A stretch of DNA of 64,000 bases from Scandinavium sp051650185 (GTDB lineage: Bacteria; Pseudomonadota; Gammaproteobacteria; Enterobacterales; Enterobacteriaceae): contig NZ_JBOFIN010000028.1 of assembly GCF_051650185.1 (NCBI RefSeq), positions 1 to 64,000 of the forward strand, in the 5' to 3' direction. The first letter of the stretch is position 1, and every line of letters starts with the position of its first letter. The position numbers and the translations under genes were made by a program. The notes below the pieces were generated by a model. The model was not told where the DNA came from. It worked only from the letters and a program-made list of their open reading frames with translations, and made no database searches. Shown piece after piece: positions 18,254 through 27,630 of the stretch.

Positions 18254-19456
18254 ATGACACCATTCGCTTCCCCTGTTCTGCAGACTCTGCTGGATACAGA
18301 TGCTTATAAGCTGCACATGCAGCAGGCCGTCTTCCATCATTATTATGATGTGCAAGTGGCTGCAGAATTTCGCTGCCGCGGTGACGATTTGCTCGGTATT
18401 TATGCCGAAGACATTCGTGAACAAGTCGAAGCGATGCAATCGCTCCGGCTCCAGGACGACGAGTTCCAGTGGCTGTCCGGGCTGCCTTTCTTTAAAGCTG
18501 ACTACCTCGAGTGGCTGCGCGAGTTTCGCTATAACCCACAGCAGGTCACGGTCACCAATGACAACGGCAAGCTGAACATCCGCCTTGAAGGCCCGTGGCG
18601 TGAAGTGATCATGTGGGAAGTACCGCTGTTAGCGGTTATCAGCGAGCTGGTGCACCGCTACCGTTCACCGGAAGTCAGCGTGCAGATTGCGCTCGACCAT
18701 CTTGAACACAAACTGGCTGATTTCGCTCAGTTAACGGCTGGTATGGACATGTCTGACTTCCGGCTGATGGACTTCGGTACTCGCCGTCGTTTCTCGCGCG
18801 AAGTGCAGCAGGCTATCGTTGAACGTTTGCAGCAGGAGCCATGGTTTATTGGCACCAGCAATTACGATTTAGCGCGTCGCTTGTCACTCACTCCCATGGG
18901 TACGCAAGCGCACGAATGGTTCCAGGCGCATCAGCAAATCAGCCCGGATTTGGCGACCAGCCAGCGAGTGGCGCTAGCAGCGTGGCTTGATGAATATCCG
19001 GATCAACTGGGTATCGCGTTGACCGATTGCATCACCATGGATGCCTTCCTGCGCGATTTCGGCCCAGAGTTTGCTGAGCGTTATCAGGGCCTTCGCCACG
19101 ATTCCGGCGATCCGGTTGAGTGGGGTGAAAAAGCCATTGCTCATTATAAGAAGCTGGGTATCGACCCAATGAGCAAAGTGCTGGTGTTCTCCGATAACCT
19201 GGATTTGAAGAAGGCTGTTGAGCTTTATCGCCACTTCTCTTCCCGGGTGAACCTGAGCTTTGGTATTGGCACCCGTTTGACGTGCGATATCCCACAGGTG
19301 AAACCGCTGAATATTGTTATCAAACTGGTGGAATGTAACGGTAAGCCGGTGGCGAAACTCTCCGACAGCCCAGGCAAAACCATCTGCCATGACAAAGCCT
19401 TCGTGCGGGCTTTGCGTAAAGCCTTCGACCTGCCTCAGGTCAAAAAGGCCAGCTAA
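18254..19456 (+). CDS. pncB: PncB, nicotinate phosphoribosyltransferase
   Basis: 400 residues from the ATG at 18254 (MTPFASPVLQTLLDTDAYKLHMQQ is the family N-terminus). An upstream in-frame ATG at 18233 would add seven unmatched residues. Key segments are LMDFGTRRRFS and GLRHDSGDP, the latter with the histidine that is transiently phosphorylated. The enzyme makes nicotinate mononucleotide from nicotinate and PRPP, the salvage entry to NAD. It is followed by an intrinsic terminator. Confidence 0.97.
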   Translation: MTPFASPVLQTLLDTDAYKLHMQQAVFHHYYDVQVAAEFRCRGDDLLGIYAEDIREQVEAMQSLRLQDDEFQWLSGLPFFKADYLEWLREFRYNPQQVTVTNDNGKLNIRLEGPWREVIMWEVPLLAVISELVHRYRSPEVSVQIALDHLEHKLADFAQLTAGMDMSDFRLMDFGTRRRFSREVQQAIVERLQQEPWFIGTSNYDLARRLSLTPMGTQAHEWFQAHQQISPDLATSQRVALAAWLDEYPDQLGIALTDCITMDAFLRDFGPEFAERYQGLRHDSGDPVEWGEKAIAHYKKLGIDPMSKVLVFSDNLDLKKAVELYRHFSSRVNLSFGIGTRLTCDIPQVKPLNIVIKLVECNGKPVAKLSDSPGKTICHDKAFVRALRKAFDLPQVKKAS

Positions 19457-19463
19457 ACCACAA

Positions 19464-19490
19464 AAGGGAGCCTTTACGGCTCCCTTCTTT
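19464..19490 (+). terminator. pncB terminator
   Basis: Nine-base arms AAGGGAGCC / GGCTCCCTT with a 5-base loop, followed by CTTTCT, begin a few bases after the pncB stop. Confidence 0.8.
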
Positions 19491-19628
19491 CTATTATTTT
19501 CTCAAATCTCCCTGTAACGCTGCGAAATTTTCTTGTCAGTACAAAGATGACAGGTAACATAGGTGTCCCCCCTTTATAGAGGGGGCGAAATGAAAACCTT
19601 ATTCCGGACTACTAACAGAGAGATAACT

Positions 19629-21029
19629 ATGAGCGTTGTGCCTGTAGCCGACGTACTCCAGGGCCGCGTAGCCGTTGACAGCGAAGTCACCGTGCGCGGA
19701 TGGGTGCGTACCCGTCGAGATTCTAAAGCTGGCTTTTCCTTCCTCGCCGTCTATGACGGTTCCTGCTTTGATCCAGTACAGGCCGTCATCAATAATTCTC
19801 TGCCGAATTACAATCAGGAAGTCCTGCGCCTGACCACGGGCTGTTCCGTTATTGTCACAGGTAAAGTCGTGGCTTCTCAGGGTCAGGGCCAGAGCTTCGA
19901 AATTCAGGCGACGAACATTGAAGTCACCGGCTGGGTTGAAGATCCGGATACGTACCCGATGGCGGCGAAACGCCACAGCATCGAGTATCTGCGTGAAGTG
20001 GCTCACCTGCGCCCACGCACCAACCTGATCGGTGCCGTTGCTCGCGTACGCCACACACTGGCTCAGGCGCTGCATCGTTTCTTCCACGAAGAAGGCTTCT
20101 TCTGGGTTTCCACTCCGCTTATCACCGCATCGGATACCGAAGGTGCTGGCGAGATGTTCCGTGTTTCCACACTGGATCTGGAAAACCTGCCACGCAACGA
20201 TCAGGGCAAAATTGATTACGACAAAGACTTCTTTGGTCGCGAATCTTTCCTGACCGTTTCAGGCCAGTTGAACGCTGAAACCTATGCCTGTGCGCTGTCT
20301 AAGGTGTATACCTTTGGCCCAACGTTCCGCGCAGAAAACTCCAACACCAGCCGCCACCTGGCGGAATTCTGGATGCTGGAGCCGGAAGTGGCCTTCGCCG
20401 ATCTGGAAGATAACGCCGCGCTGGCTGAAGCCATGCTCAAATATGCTTTCAATGCCGTGCTTACCGAACGTGCGGATGATATGAAGTTCTTTGCCGAGCG
20501 CGTCGATAAAGAGGCCATCACTCGCCTTGAGCAATTCGTGAAAGCCGATTTTGCCCAGGTGGATTACACCGATGCGATCACCATTCTGGAAAACTGCGGT
20601 CAGACCTTCGAGAACCCGGTATTCTGGGGCGTTGACCTCTCTTCCGAGCACGAACGCTATCTGGCCGAGAAACACTTCAAAGCCCCTGTGGTCGTGAAAA
20701 ACTACCCGAAAGACATTAAGGCTTTCTATATGCGCCTTAACGATGACGGCAAGACCGTTGCTGCGATGGACGTTCTGGCTCCGGGCATCGGCGAGATCAT
20801 CGGTGGTTCTCAGCGTGAAGAGCGTCTGGATGTGCTGGATGCTCGTCTGGCTGAAATGGGTCTCAATAAAGAAGACTATGGCTGGTATCGTGACCTGCGT
20901 CGCTATGGCACCGTGCCACATTCTGGTTTTGGTCTTGGTTTTGAACGTCTGATTGCCTACGTCACCGGCGTGCAAAACGTTCGTGACGTGATCCCCTTCC
21001 CGCGTACTCCACGTAACGCCAGTTTCTGA
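19629..21029 (+). CDS. asnS: AsnS, asparaginyl-tRNA synthetase
   Basis: 466 residues from the ATG at 19629 (MSVVPVADVLQGRV), the usual enterobacterial length. The longer frame from 19563 adds 22 residues without homology. An N-terminal OB-fold anticodon-binding domain (about 1-110) is followed by a class II catalytic core. Motif 2 is in FGPTFRAENSNTSRHLAEFWM and motif 3 is GFGLGFERL near the C-terminus. It charges tRNA-Asn and ends at a strong terminator. Confidence 0.97.
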   Translation: MSVVPVADVLQGRVAVDSEVTVRGWVRTRRDSKAGFSFLAVYDGSCFDPVQAVINNSLPNYNQEVLRLTTGCSVIVTGKVVASQGQGQSFEIQATNIEVTGWVEDPDTYPMAAKRHSIEYLREVAHLRPRTNLIGAVARVRHTLAQALHRFFHEEGFFWVSTPLITASDTEGAGEMFRVSTLDLENLPRNDQGKIDYDKDFFGRESFLTVSGQLNAETYACALSKVYTFGPTFRAENSNTSRHLAEFWMLEPEVAFADLEDNAALAEAMLKYAFNAVLTERADDMKFFAERVDKEAITRLEQFVKADFAQVDYTDAITILENCGQTFENPVFWGVDLSSEHERYLAEKHFKAPVVVKNYPKDIKAFYMRLNDDGKTVAAMDVLAPGIGEIIGGSQREERLDVLDARLAEMGLNKEDYGWYRDLRRYGTVPHSGFGLGFERLIAYVTGVQNVRDVIPFPRTPRNASF

Positions 21030-21041
21030 TTTAAGAAACAC

Positions 21042-21074
21042 AAAAAGCCAGCAGCCTTCCTGCTGGCTTTTTTT
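21042..21074 (+). terminator. asnS terminator
   Basis: A long perfect stem (AAAAAGCCAGCAG / CTGCTGGCTTTTT, loop CCTTC) is followed by more T residues. It is a textbook intrinsic terminator 12 bases after the asnS stop. Confidence 0.9.
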
Positions 21075-21416
21075 TGCGTTTGTCAGAATTTGTTAGCGAA
21101 TTTCTACAAACATAAACATCAACCCCTTCCCTTAAGCGAAATGTTACACCTCGTGTCCTGAAATACTTCCGCACAAAATCTCACCAACACATCTATTGCA
21201 CTTAAGGATTGCCTTAGGGCTTAGCACACAAACTGAGCACCAGCAACGCGCACGAAAAGCTAACTTTGCGTCATATGAAAAAGTGAGATGAGAAGCATTC
21301 TTAGATAAGAAAAGGCGTTATTTAAATTAATAATAAGCTTTTCATATAGATAGATAAGGGGTTGTTGATTAATTCAGCGGTAGTCCAGGAAATTTGAGAT
21401 GCTTCACAAAGTTCCC
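21075..21416. other. Non-coding stretch upstream of the porin gene, no gene seen
   Basis: About 340 bases between the asnS terminator and the proximal porin control region. It is AT-rich, especially 21300-21370. I see no open frame with a ribosome-binding site and no RNA gene. In E. coli the matching region carries distal OmpR and IHF sites, but I could not locate these here. Confidence 0.4.
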
Positions 21417-21633
21417 GAATTTACACATTTAATTACACATTATTTCTTTTTGTAACTTATTTACGATATTTGTAGCACTTTCAGGCTAGCGAAACGTTGT
21501 CATGAATGGAAATATGCCTCTCAGACACAGAAAGACACCAAACTCTCATCAATAGTTCCGTAAATTTTTATTGACGAAACTTATTGGCGGCAGTGGCAAG
21601 TGTCCATAAAAAACCTAATGAGGGTAATAAATA
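21417..21633 (+). promoter_or_regulatory. OmpR-type porin promoter and MicF-target leader
   Basis: AT-rich 21417-21480 has repeated TTACACAT (21421, 21433) and TTTTTGTAAC (from 21447), like the OmpR F-box series. From TTTGTAGCACTTTCA (about 21470) on, the sequence closely follows E. coli ompF. By that alignment transcription should start near 21523, giving a leader of about 110 bases. The start region (GAGGGTAATAAATAATG) is the segment that pairs with the MicF RNA in E. coli. OmpR and MicF control are inferred from this conservation. Confidence 0.75.
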
Positions 21634-22815
21634 ATGATGAAGCGCAATATCCTGGCAGTGGTTATCCCTGCCCTGTTGGCAGCTGGTGCGGCAAACGCAG
21701 CAGAAATCTATAACAAAAATGCCAACAAACTGGATTTCTACGGTAAAGCAGTTGGGGAACACATTTGGACCACCAACGGCGACACCTCCAGCGATGACAC
21801 CACCTATGCCCGTATCGGCTTCAAAGGTGAAACTCAGATCAACGACCAAATCACCGGTTACGGTCAGTGGGAATACAACCTCGATGCCTCTAACACCGAA
21901 GGTTCTCAGGGCACCAAAACCCGTCTGGCGTTCGCTGGTCTGAAGTTTGGTGACGCTGGCTCTATCGACTACGGTCGTAACTACGGCGCCATCTACGACG
22001 TAGCGGCTTATACCGATATGCTGGTTGAGTGGGGCGGCGATTCCTGGGCTGCGACCGACAACTTCATGAACGGCCGTACCACTGGCGTTCTGACCTACCG
22101 TAACAACAACTTCTTCGGTCTGGTCGATGGCCTGAGCTTCGCCCTGCAGTATCAGGGTAAAAACGAGCGTAACAGCCCAATCACCGTTGATTACACCGAT
22201 AACGGTCAACCAGAAAACGTTACTCTGGGTGGTAACGGTGCAAAAGCGAACGGCGACGGCGTAAGTACCTCCGTTCAGTACGAATTCCTGGAAGGCTTCA
22301 GCGTAGCTGCTGGTTACGAGAGTGCTGACCGTACCAACGACCAGGTTAACCCACAGACCTTTACTGCACCAAACGGTACCGTTTACGGTGGCGCAAGCGC
22401 TGGCGGCGACCGCGCTGAAGCATGGTCTACTGCGGCTAAATACGACGCGAACAACGTCTATGCTGCTCTGATGTATGCTCAGACTTACAACATGACTCGC
22501 GAGCCAGACAACAACTTCGCGAACAAAACTCAGAACATCGAAGCCGTAGTTCAGTACCAGTTCGACTTCGGTCTGCGTCCATCCCTGGGCTACGTCCAGT
22601 CTAAAGGTAAAGACCTGCTGGCTCGCCCAGGCTTCGCTGGCGGCGATGCTGACCTGGTTAAATACGTTGAAGTGGGTACCTGGTACTACTTCAACAAGAA
22701 CATGAACGTCTATGCAGCGTACAAATTCAACCTGCTGGACGACAACGACTACGCGAAAGCTTCTGGCCAGGCGACTGACGACCAGGCTGCTGTCGGTATC
22801 GTTTACCAGTTCTAA
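21634..22815 (+). CDS. ompF: OmpF-type general porin (OmpK35-like) with enlarged extracellular loops
   Basis: 393 residues: a 22-residue signal peptide ending in AANA, then a mature beta-barrel beginning AEIYNK and ending in the classical VGIVYQF with terminal Phe. It forms trimeric outer-membrane pores for small hydrophilic solutes. It lies between asnS and aspC like E. coli ompF, but loop 3 reads TDMLVEWGGDSW, as in Klebsiella OmpK35, rather than TDMLPEFGGD. The eyelet acidic residues (the D and E of that loop) are kept. The protein is about 30 residues longer than E. coli OmpF or OmpK35. The extra length lies after KNERN (loop 4) and in the segment after ADRTN (loop 5). Confidence 0.93.
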   Translation: MMKRNILAVVIPALLAAGAANAAEIYNKNANKLDFYGKAVGEHIWTTNGDTSSDDTTYARIGFKGETQINDQITGYGQWEYNLDASNTEGSQGTKTRLAFAGLKFGDAGSIDYGRNYGAIYDVAAYTDMLVEWGGDSWAATDNFMNGRTTGVLTYRNNNFFGLVDGLSFALQYQGKNERNSPITVDYTDNGQPENVTLGGNGAKANGDGVSTSVQYEFLEGFSVAAGYESADRTNDQVNPQTFTAPNGTVYGGASAGGDRAEAWSTAAKYDANNVYAALMYAQTYNMTREPDNNFANKTQNIEAVVQYQFDFGLRPSLGYVQSKGKDLLARPGFAGGDADLVKYVEVGTWYYFNKNMNVYAAYKFNLLDDNDYAKASGQATDDQAAVGIVYQF

Positions 22816-22844
22816 TCGCTACGCCACTTTGTTATATGCTTAAG

Positions 22845-22870
22845 AAACAGGGCTTCGGCCCTGTTTTTTT
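22845..22870 (+). terminator. Porin gene terminator
   Basis: AAACAGGGC-TTCG-GCCCTGTTT followed by a T run lies 30 bases after the porin stop. The stable TTCG tetraloop supports the call. Confidence 0.9.
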
Positions 22871-22999
22871 ATGTCCGTCAGGAAAAAATCCCGACTTTGA
22901 AAAAGCCTTACCCTTTTTGTCGCAAACGGTTGGCATTTCATGATTCTACCGTTAACCTGATAACGAATTTCCCCTCAGTAACCACAATGGAACCTCGTC

Positions 23000-24190
23000 A
23001 TGTTTGAGAACATAACCGCTGCCCCTGCCGACCCCATTCTGGGCCTGGCCGATCTGTTTCGTGCCGATGACCGCCCCGGGAAAATCAACCTCGGGATTGG
23101 TGTTTACAAAGATGAGACCGGTAAAACCCCGGTCCTGACCAGCGTAAAAAAAGCTGAGCTTTATTTGCTGGAAAATGAAACCACCAAAAACTACCTCGGC
23201 ATTGATGGTATTCCTGAATTCGGTCGCTGCACCCAGGAACTCCTGTTCGGAAAAGGCAGCGCGATTGTGAGTGACAAACGTGCACGTACAGCTCAGACGC
23301 CAGGCGGTACCGGTGCTCTGCGCGTTGCAGCGGATTTTCTGGCGAAAAACACGGATGTAAAACGCATTTGGGTCAGCAACCCAAGCTGGCCAAACCACAA
23401 AGGCGTGTTCAATTCTGCGGGTCTGGAAGTTCGTGAATACACTTATTATGATTCAGCAGCGCATGCGCTCGATTTTGACGGCCTGGTAGCAAGCCTGAAT
23501 GAAGCGCAAGCGGGTGATGTGGTGCTGTTCCATGGCTGCTGCCATAACCCAACCGGTATCGACCCTACGCTTGAACAGTGGCAACAGCTTGCCAGTCTGT
23601 CTGTCGAAAAAGGCTGGCTGCCGCTGTTCGACTTCGCCTATCAGGGCTTTGCTCGCGGCCTGGAAGAAGATGCTGAAGGCCTGCGCGCGTTCGCAGCCGT
23701 ACATAAAGAGCTGCTGGTCGCGAGCTCCTTCTCCAAAAACTTCGGTCTGTATAACGAACGTGTCGGTGCCTGTACTTTAGTCTCTGCAGACACAGACAGC
23801 GCTGACCGGGCATTCAGCCAGATGAAGTCTGTCATTCGTGCTAACTACTCTAACCCACCGGCCCACGGTGCCTCTGTTGTGGCGACTATTCTCAGCAACG
23901 ACGCGCTGCGTGCTATCTGGGAACAAGAGCTGACCGATATGCGCCAGCGTATCCAGCGCATGCGCCTGCTGTTTGTGAACACCCTGGCGGAGAAAGGGGC
24001 AGATCGCGATTTCAGCTTTATCACCAAACAGAACGGCATGTTCTCCTTCAGTGGTCTGACGAAAGAACAGGTACTGCGTCTGCGTGAAGAGTTCGGCGTT
24101 TACGCCGTCGCTTCCGGGCGTATTAACGTTGCGGGCATGACGCCGGACAACATGGCGCCGCTGTGCGAAGCGATTGTGGCCGTGCTGTAA
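23000..24190 (+). CDS. aspC: AspC, aspartate aminotransferase
   Basis: 396 residues, identical in length to E. coli AspC. The N-terminus is MFENITAAPADPILGL. The PLP lysine lies in SFSKNFGLYNERVG (about residue 246), with the substrate-binding Arg region near the C-terminus. It is a type I aminotransferase interconverting aspartate and oxaloacetate with glutamate/2-oxoglutarate, and can act on aromatic amino acids. It is convergent with gloC across a shared terminator. Confidence 0.97.
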   Translation: MFENITAAPADPILGLADLFRADDRPGKINLGIGVYKDETGKTPVLTSVKKAELYLLENETTKNYLGIDGIPEFGRCTQELLFGKGSAIVSDKRARTAQTPGGTGALRVAADFLAKNTDVKRIWVSNPSWPNHKGVFNSAGLEVREYTYYDSAAHALDFDGLVASLNEAQAGDVVLFHGCCHNPTGIDPTLEQWQQLASLSVEKGWLPLFDFAYQGFARGLEEDAEGLRAFAAVHKELLVASSFSKNFGLYNERVGACTLVSADTDSADRAFSQMKSVIRANYSNPPAHGASVVATILSNDALRAIWEQELTDMRQRIQRMRLLFVNTLAEKGADRDFSFITKQNGMFSFSGLTKEQVLRLREEFGVYAVASGRINVAGMTPDNMAPLCEAIVAVL

Positions 24191-24203
24191 GCCAGCCATA
24201 AAG

Positions 24204-24233
24204 AAAAAGGCCGCTAACAGTAGCGGCCTTTTT
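24204..24233. terminator. Bidirectional terminator between aspC and gloC
   Basis: AAAAAGGCCGCTA-ACAG-TAGCGGCCTTTTT is a perfect 13-base inverted repeat with A and T runs at its two ends, so it can terminate both convergent genes. Confidence 0.9.
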
Positions 24234-24246
24234 AATGTGTTCTTGT

Positions 24247-24894
24247 TTACCAGACAGGCATTTCATCCTGCAGGAAAGGATTGTGCAGCCGCTCATAACC
24301 GAGCGTCGACATTGGGCCATGGCCTGGAATAAAACTCACATCATCCCCTAGCGGCAACAATTTACGCTTAATCGAATCGATAAGCTGCCCATGGTCGCCA
24401 CGCGGGAAATCACTGCGCCCTACTCCACCTTTGAAAATCACATCGCCGGAAATCAACAGCTCTGAGGCTTTGTCGAAAAACACGATATGACCCGGTGTAT
24501 GCCCTGGACAGTGTAAGACTTGAAGGCTGATATTGCCCACGCTTACGCTGTCACCTTCCGCTAACCAGCGGTCTGGCGTCAAAGGCTGACAATCTTCGAG
24601 GCCGAACATCCGGCTTTGTGCCGGCAGCCCCGTGAGCCAGAACTCATCTTCTTTTTCCGGGCCAATAACGGGCACGCCATAGTGCGCGGCCAGTTCAGCG
24701 GCGGCTCCCACGTGATCAAGATGACCATGAGTTAACAGGATTTGCATCAGCGTGACACCTGCTGCTTCAACTTCCTGTTTGATACGCTCAGCGTCACCGC
24801 CCGGATCCACCAGCGCAGCGAGCTTCGTCTGCTCACACCAGATGAGCGAACAATTCTGGGCGAAAGCCGTAACCGGAATAATACGATAGTTCAT
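24247..24894 (-). CDS. gloC: GloC (YcbL), type II glyoxalase / hydroxyacylglutathione hydrolase
   Basis: 215 residues of metallo-beta-lactamase fold with the metal-binding THGHLDH motif near residue 55, a further His in HCPGHTPGH, the metal-bridging Asp in LLISGDVIF, and a distal FIPGHGP. It hydrolyses S-lactoylglutathione to lactate and glutathione, completing methylglyoxal detoxification. It is shorter than GloB because it lacks the C-terminal glyoxalase II domain. It is 15 bases downstream of ycbK. Confidence 0.93.
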   Translation of the reverse strand: MNYRIIPVTAFAQNCSLIWCEQTKLAALVDPGGDAERIKQEVEAAGVTLMQILLTHGHLDHVGAAAELAAHYGVPVIGPEKEDEFWLTGLPAQSRMFGLEDCQPLTPDRWLAEGDSVSVGNISLQVLHCPGHTPGHIVFFDKASELLISGDVIFKGGVGRSDFPRGDHGQLIDSIKRKLLPLGDDVSFIPGHGPMSTLGYERLHNPFLQDEMPVW

Positions 24895-24909
24895 GTTGCT
24901 CCTGTTTCG

Positions 24910-25461
24910 TTACCAGGTCCTCACCGGACCGGTATCAATATGCACAAAGTTGCTACGTGGGTAATATCCTACACCACCTGCGCGCATAGATAACGCGGCT
25001 TTGCGAATATTGCTTAACGAAACACCTTCAATATGAAAATCCATCGCCTGGCCTTTGGTGTGGTAGCTGTGCTTTGCCACACCGCGGCTGTGCGCGCGTA
25101 ATTCATCATTGGTATCTAATGAGCGATAACCCGAGATCAGCTGCACAGGCTTGTTGGTCCCCAACAGTCCCTGAAGGCGGTAAAGGTGGTCAAACAATTT
25201 TGGGTCGATGGACTTTATTTTATTCGCGCGGAAATCACGGAAAAAATGGTTAAGTCTTGCTAATTCATCCTGAATATAGCCTCTGCCATCGAAAAACTCC
25301 GCTTTGAGCGATTCACCGGTGTGCAGGTTATTGAGCGTCAAAATACGCGGACGAGGTGTCGAGAGGGTGGCAAATGCTGGCGTCGGAAGGATGGCCGCTG
25401 CGCCGAGCGCAACACCACCCAACGCCAGCAATTTGCGGCGATTAGCGTCAAATTTGTCCAT
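24910..25461 (-). CDS. ycbK: YcbK, Tat-exported M15-family peptidase-like protein (DUF882)
   Basis: 183 residues from the ATG at 25461 (MDKFDANRRKLLALGG). An upstream in-frame start would add 29 residues and bury the signal. The N-terminus is a twin-arginine signal (NRRKLLAL, then a hydrophobic stretch to TPAFA). The domain has the M15 zinc-peptidase motifs SGYR, SYHTKGQAMDF and NFVHIDTGP, suggesting periplasmic cleavage of peptidoglycan peptides. E. coli YcbK is a known Tat substrate; its enzymatic role is inferred. It lies next to the L,D-transpeptidase gene ldtD. Confidence 0.92.
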   Translation of the reverse strand: MDKFDANRRKLLALGGVALGAAAILPTPAFATLSTPRPRILTLNNLHTGESLKAEFFDGRGYIQDELARLNHFFRDFRANKIKSIDPKLFDHLYRLQGLLGTNKPVQLISGYRSLDTNDELRAHSRGVAKHSYHTKGQAMDFHIEGVSLSNIRKAALSMRAGGVGYYPRSNFVHIDTGPVRTW

Positions 25462-25570
25462 GATAATCAGGTCTACAAGTAAATGGTCGTTATTTATGCA
25501 CTTCTGGCGCACGAAGGGCACCTTAACCGCCAAAAGCGCTGACGTCAAGGCACCCTAACCCCAGTAAATA

Positions 25571-25595
25571 CGGGCTCTACAGCAAGATGAGCCCG
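25571..25595 (-). terminator. Weak hairpin after ldtD
   Basis: CGGGCTC / GAGCCCG arms with an 11-base loop lie in the 179-base ldtD-ycbK gap. The minus-strand tail (GTATTTA) is only weakly T-rich, so termination may be partial. Confidence 0.4.
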
Positions 25596-25640
25596 AATTG
25601 ACTATTACCTACGACACCTGATTTTCCTGAACTTCTTCAT

Positions 25641-27446
25641 TTACCTGATTAATTGTTCCGCTTTTGGCAAAATTTGTGCGCCAGATCGCGCAGTGAGATC
25701 ATAATTGTAAATATCTGTACGATATTGCGGGCGGCCATCCGCGCCGACAAAGGCCGTCAGATAATACAGATTCACTGGAATATTTTGCCGAATATTGACG
25801 TAGCGCGTATCACCCTGCTTCAGAGCGTCCGAAATCCGTGAGTCATTCCAGCCCGCATCCTGCAACAGCATATTCGCCAGTTCAGACGCTTTGTTGACGC
25901 GCACGCACCCTGAACTCAGGGCTCGAGTGTCTTTCTGGAACAGGTTATGGTTCGGCGTGTCGTGCAAGTAGATTGCATCCGAACTTGGCATGTTGAATTT
26001 ATAGCGCCCCAGTGAATTACGCGCGCCAGGCGCCTGCTGGAAACGGAACGGCAGGTTCGATGCCGTGATGGTTGACCAGTCGACCTGATAAGGGTTAATC
26101 GTTTCTTTGCTGTTCCAGCCACGAATGACGGTGTAGCCATGCTGCTCCAGGTAGCTAGGATCGTTCTGTACCTTCGGCAGAATGTCTTTGCGCGCAAGCG
26201 TTGGCGGCACATTCCATGGCGGGTTCACAACCACATTATTCAACGCGCTGCTCATCATCGGCGTTTTACGATCAGGGCGTCCGACGATAACTCGTGAGGC
26301 CAGTACCTGATTGCCATCCAGGTAGTACACCAAAGAATAGGCAGGAATGTTCACCATGATCCCGGTGGAAAGTTTGCCCGGCAACAGGCGCAAACGCTGA
26401 ATATTCAGTGCCAGCACGCCCGCACGCTGGGCTGGGCTGACATTCAGCCAGTCCCTCGTCGATTGCCCGATAACGCCATCAGCACCCAGACCTTGCCAGG
26501 CCTGGAAGCGCTTCACGGCATCGACCAATTGACGGTCATACACTGCTGGCGCCGTACTGCCGCTTTTTTTCTTAACGCCAGCAGCCGAAGGGCTGACCAC
26601 CGGTGAATCGCCAGGTAGCGCAATATCCGGGCCACCGTCCATCATGCCAGTGCGCTGTAAGATTTCACGCAAAGCCGGAACATCTTTACTCCACTGCCCC
26701 GGGCTCAGTTTGACGGTACTGGTAAGCTGAGGCCAGGGACGGGAATCCGTCAGTTGCGCAAGCAGCGCCTGATGCATCGCGGCATATTGGGGATGTTGGG
26801 GCACTAATCCGGCAATAAACTGAGCGGCAGCGCCTTTATCCAGCGCCAGTTGCCATTGGTTAATCACGGAAAGCGGAGGCGTTGCCAGCGTGTAAGGTTT
26901 ATCGCTGTAGAGCCAGCGGTTCCCCTGCACAGGGATACTGCTGACAAACTGCAAATAACCCATCATCGCATCAGAGAGCACAACATCACGGGCTAAACCG
27001 CTGACCGCCGGGTCAGTCAGTAACTCAACCCAACGAGTGAATTGAGGCTGAAAACCGGCAATAGCGACTTCCGCCAACTGCTGCTGGAAGGCCTGAACGG
27101 CGTCTCGATTTTCCCACATCGGCTTCATCTCTCTGGCGGCATACAGCGCGGCCAGTTGATTGAGATAAACCGGAGAGGTATTGCCAGGAAGAAGGGATTG
27201 AATATCGGCCCGGCTTTTTGCCGCCGCACCTTCGGGCAAGGGTTGCAGCCCCGCCATCATTGACACTGCAGGCGACAATCCATCGACCTGCGTCAGAACC
27301 TGTGAGGCGTCACCCAGCGTTGCTGAGCCGTCTGTTGGCACAAGCTCAGGCTCATCCGCCTGAACGCTAAACAGTGGAGCAAATGTCAGCATCAGGCTCA
27401 AACTCAGCCCTGACAGCCGACGACCATATACTTTATCCAGTGACAT
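25641..27446 (-). CDS. ldtD: LdtD (YcbB), L,D-transpeptidase
   Basis: 601 residues. Signal peptide of about 30 residues ending QADEP, a long helical N-terminal part, a peptidoglycan-binding segment (VKRFQAWQGLGADGVIG), and a YkuD catalytic domain with HDTPNHNLF and SGCVRV, catalytic Cys514. The periplasmic enzyme makes 3-3 cross-links in peptidoglycan and can bypass penicillin-binding proteins. It is about 14 residues shorter than E. coli LdtD, mostly in the low-complexity linker before the peptidoglycan-binding segment. Confidence 0.95.
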   Translation of the reverse strand: MSLDKVYGRRLSGLSLSLMLTFAPLFSVQADEPELVPTDGSATLGDASQVLTQVDGLSPAVSMMAGLQPLPEGAAAKSRADIQSLLPGNTSPVYLNQLAALYAAREMKPMWENRDAVQAFQQQLAEVAIAGFQPQFTRWVELLTDPAVSGLARDVVLSDAMMGYLQFVSSIPVQGNRWLYSDKPYTLATPPLSVINQWQLALDKGAAAQFIAGLVPQHPQYAAMHQALLAQLTDSRPWPQLTSTVKLSPGQWSKDVPALREILQRTGMMDGGPDIALPGDSPVVSPSAAGVKKKSGSTAPAVYDRQLVDAVKRFQAWQGLGADGVIGQSTRDWLNVSPAQRAGVLALNIQRLRLLPGKLSTGIMVNIPAYSLVYYLDGNQVLASRVIVGRPDRKTPMMSSALNNVVVNPPWNVPPTLARKDILPKVQNDPSYLEQHGYTVIRGWNSKETINPYQVDWSTITASNLPFRFQQAPGARNSLGRYKFNMPSSDAIYLHDTPNHNLFQKDTRALSSGCVRVNKASELANMLLQDAGWNDSRISDALKQGDTRYVNIRQNIPVNLYYLTAFVGADGRPQYRTDIYNYDLTARSGAQILPKAEQLIR

Positions 27447-27584
27447 CCCTTGCCCCCTGTTTGTTTATACTACCCACACCCACCGGGGCTTACTCTCAGT
27501 ATATAAAGACAAAAATACTTTTGCCTGACCAAATGTAAAGAAGATTAAAGATAATACACCCCTTTCAGGCAAAACAGGATAACA

Positions 27585-27615
27585 AAAAGGGCACCCTTTC
27601 GAGGTGCCCTTTTTA
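27585..27615 (-). terminator. mukB operon terminator
   Basis: AAAAAGGGCACC / GGTGCCCTTTTT with a 7-base loop lies 15 bases past the mukB stop and has T runs on both strands. Confidence 0.9.
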
Positions 27616-27630
27616 AAAAAGCCGTTTCGG

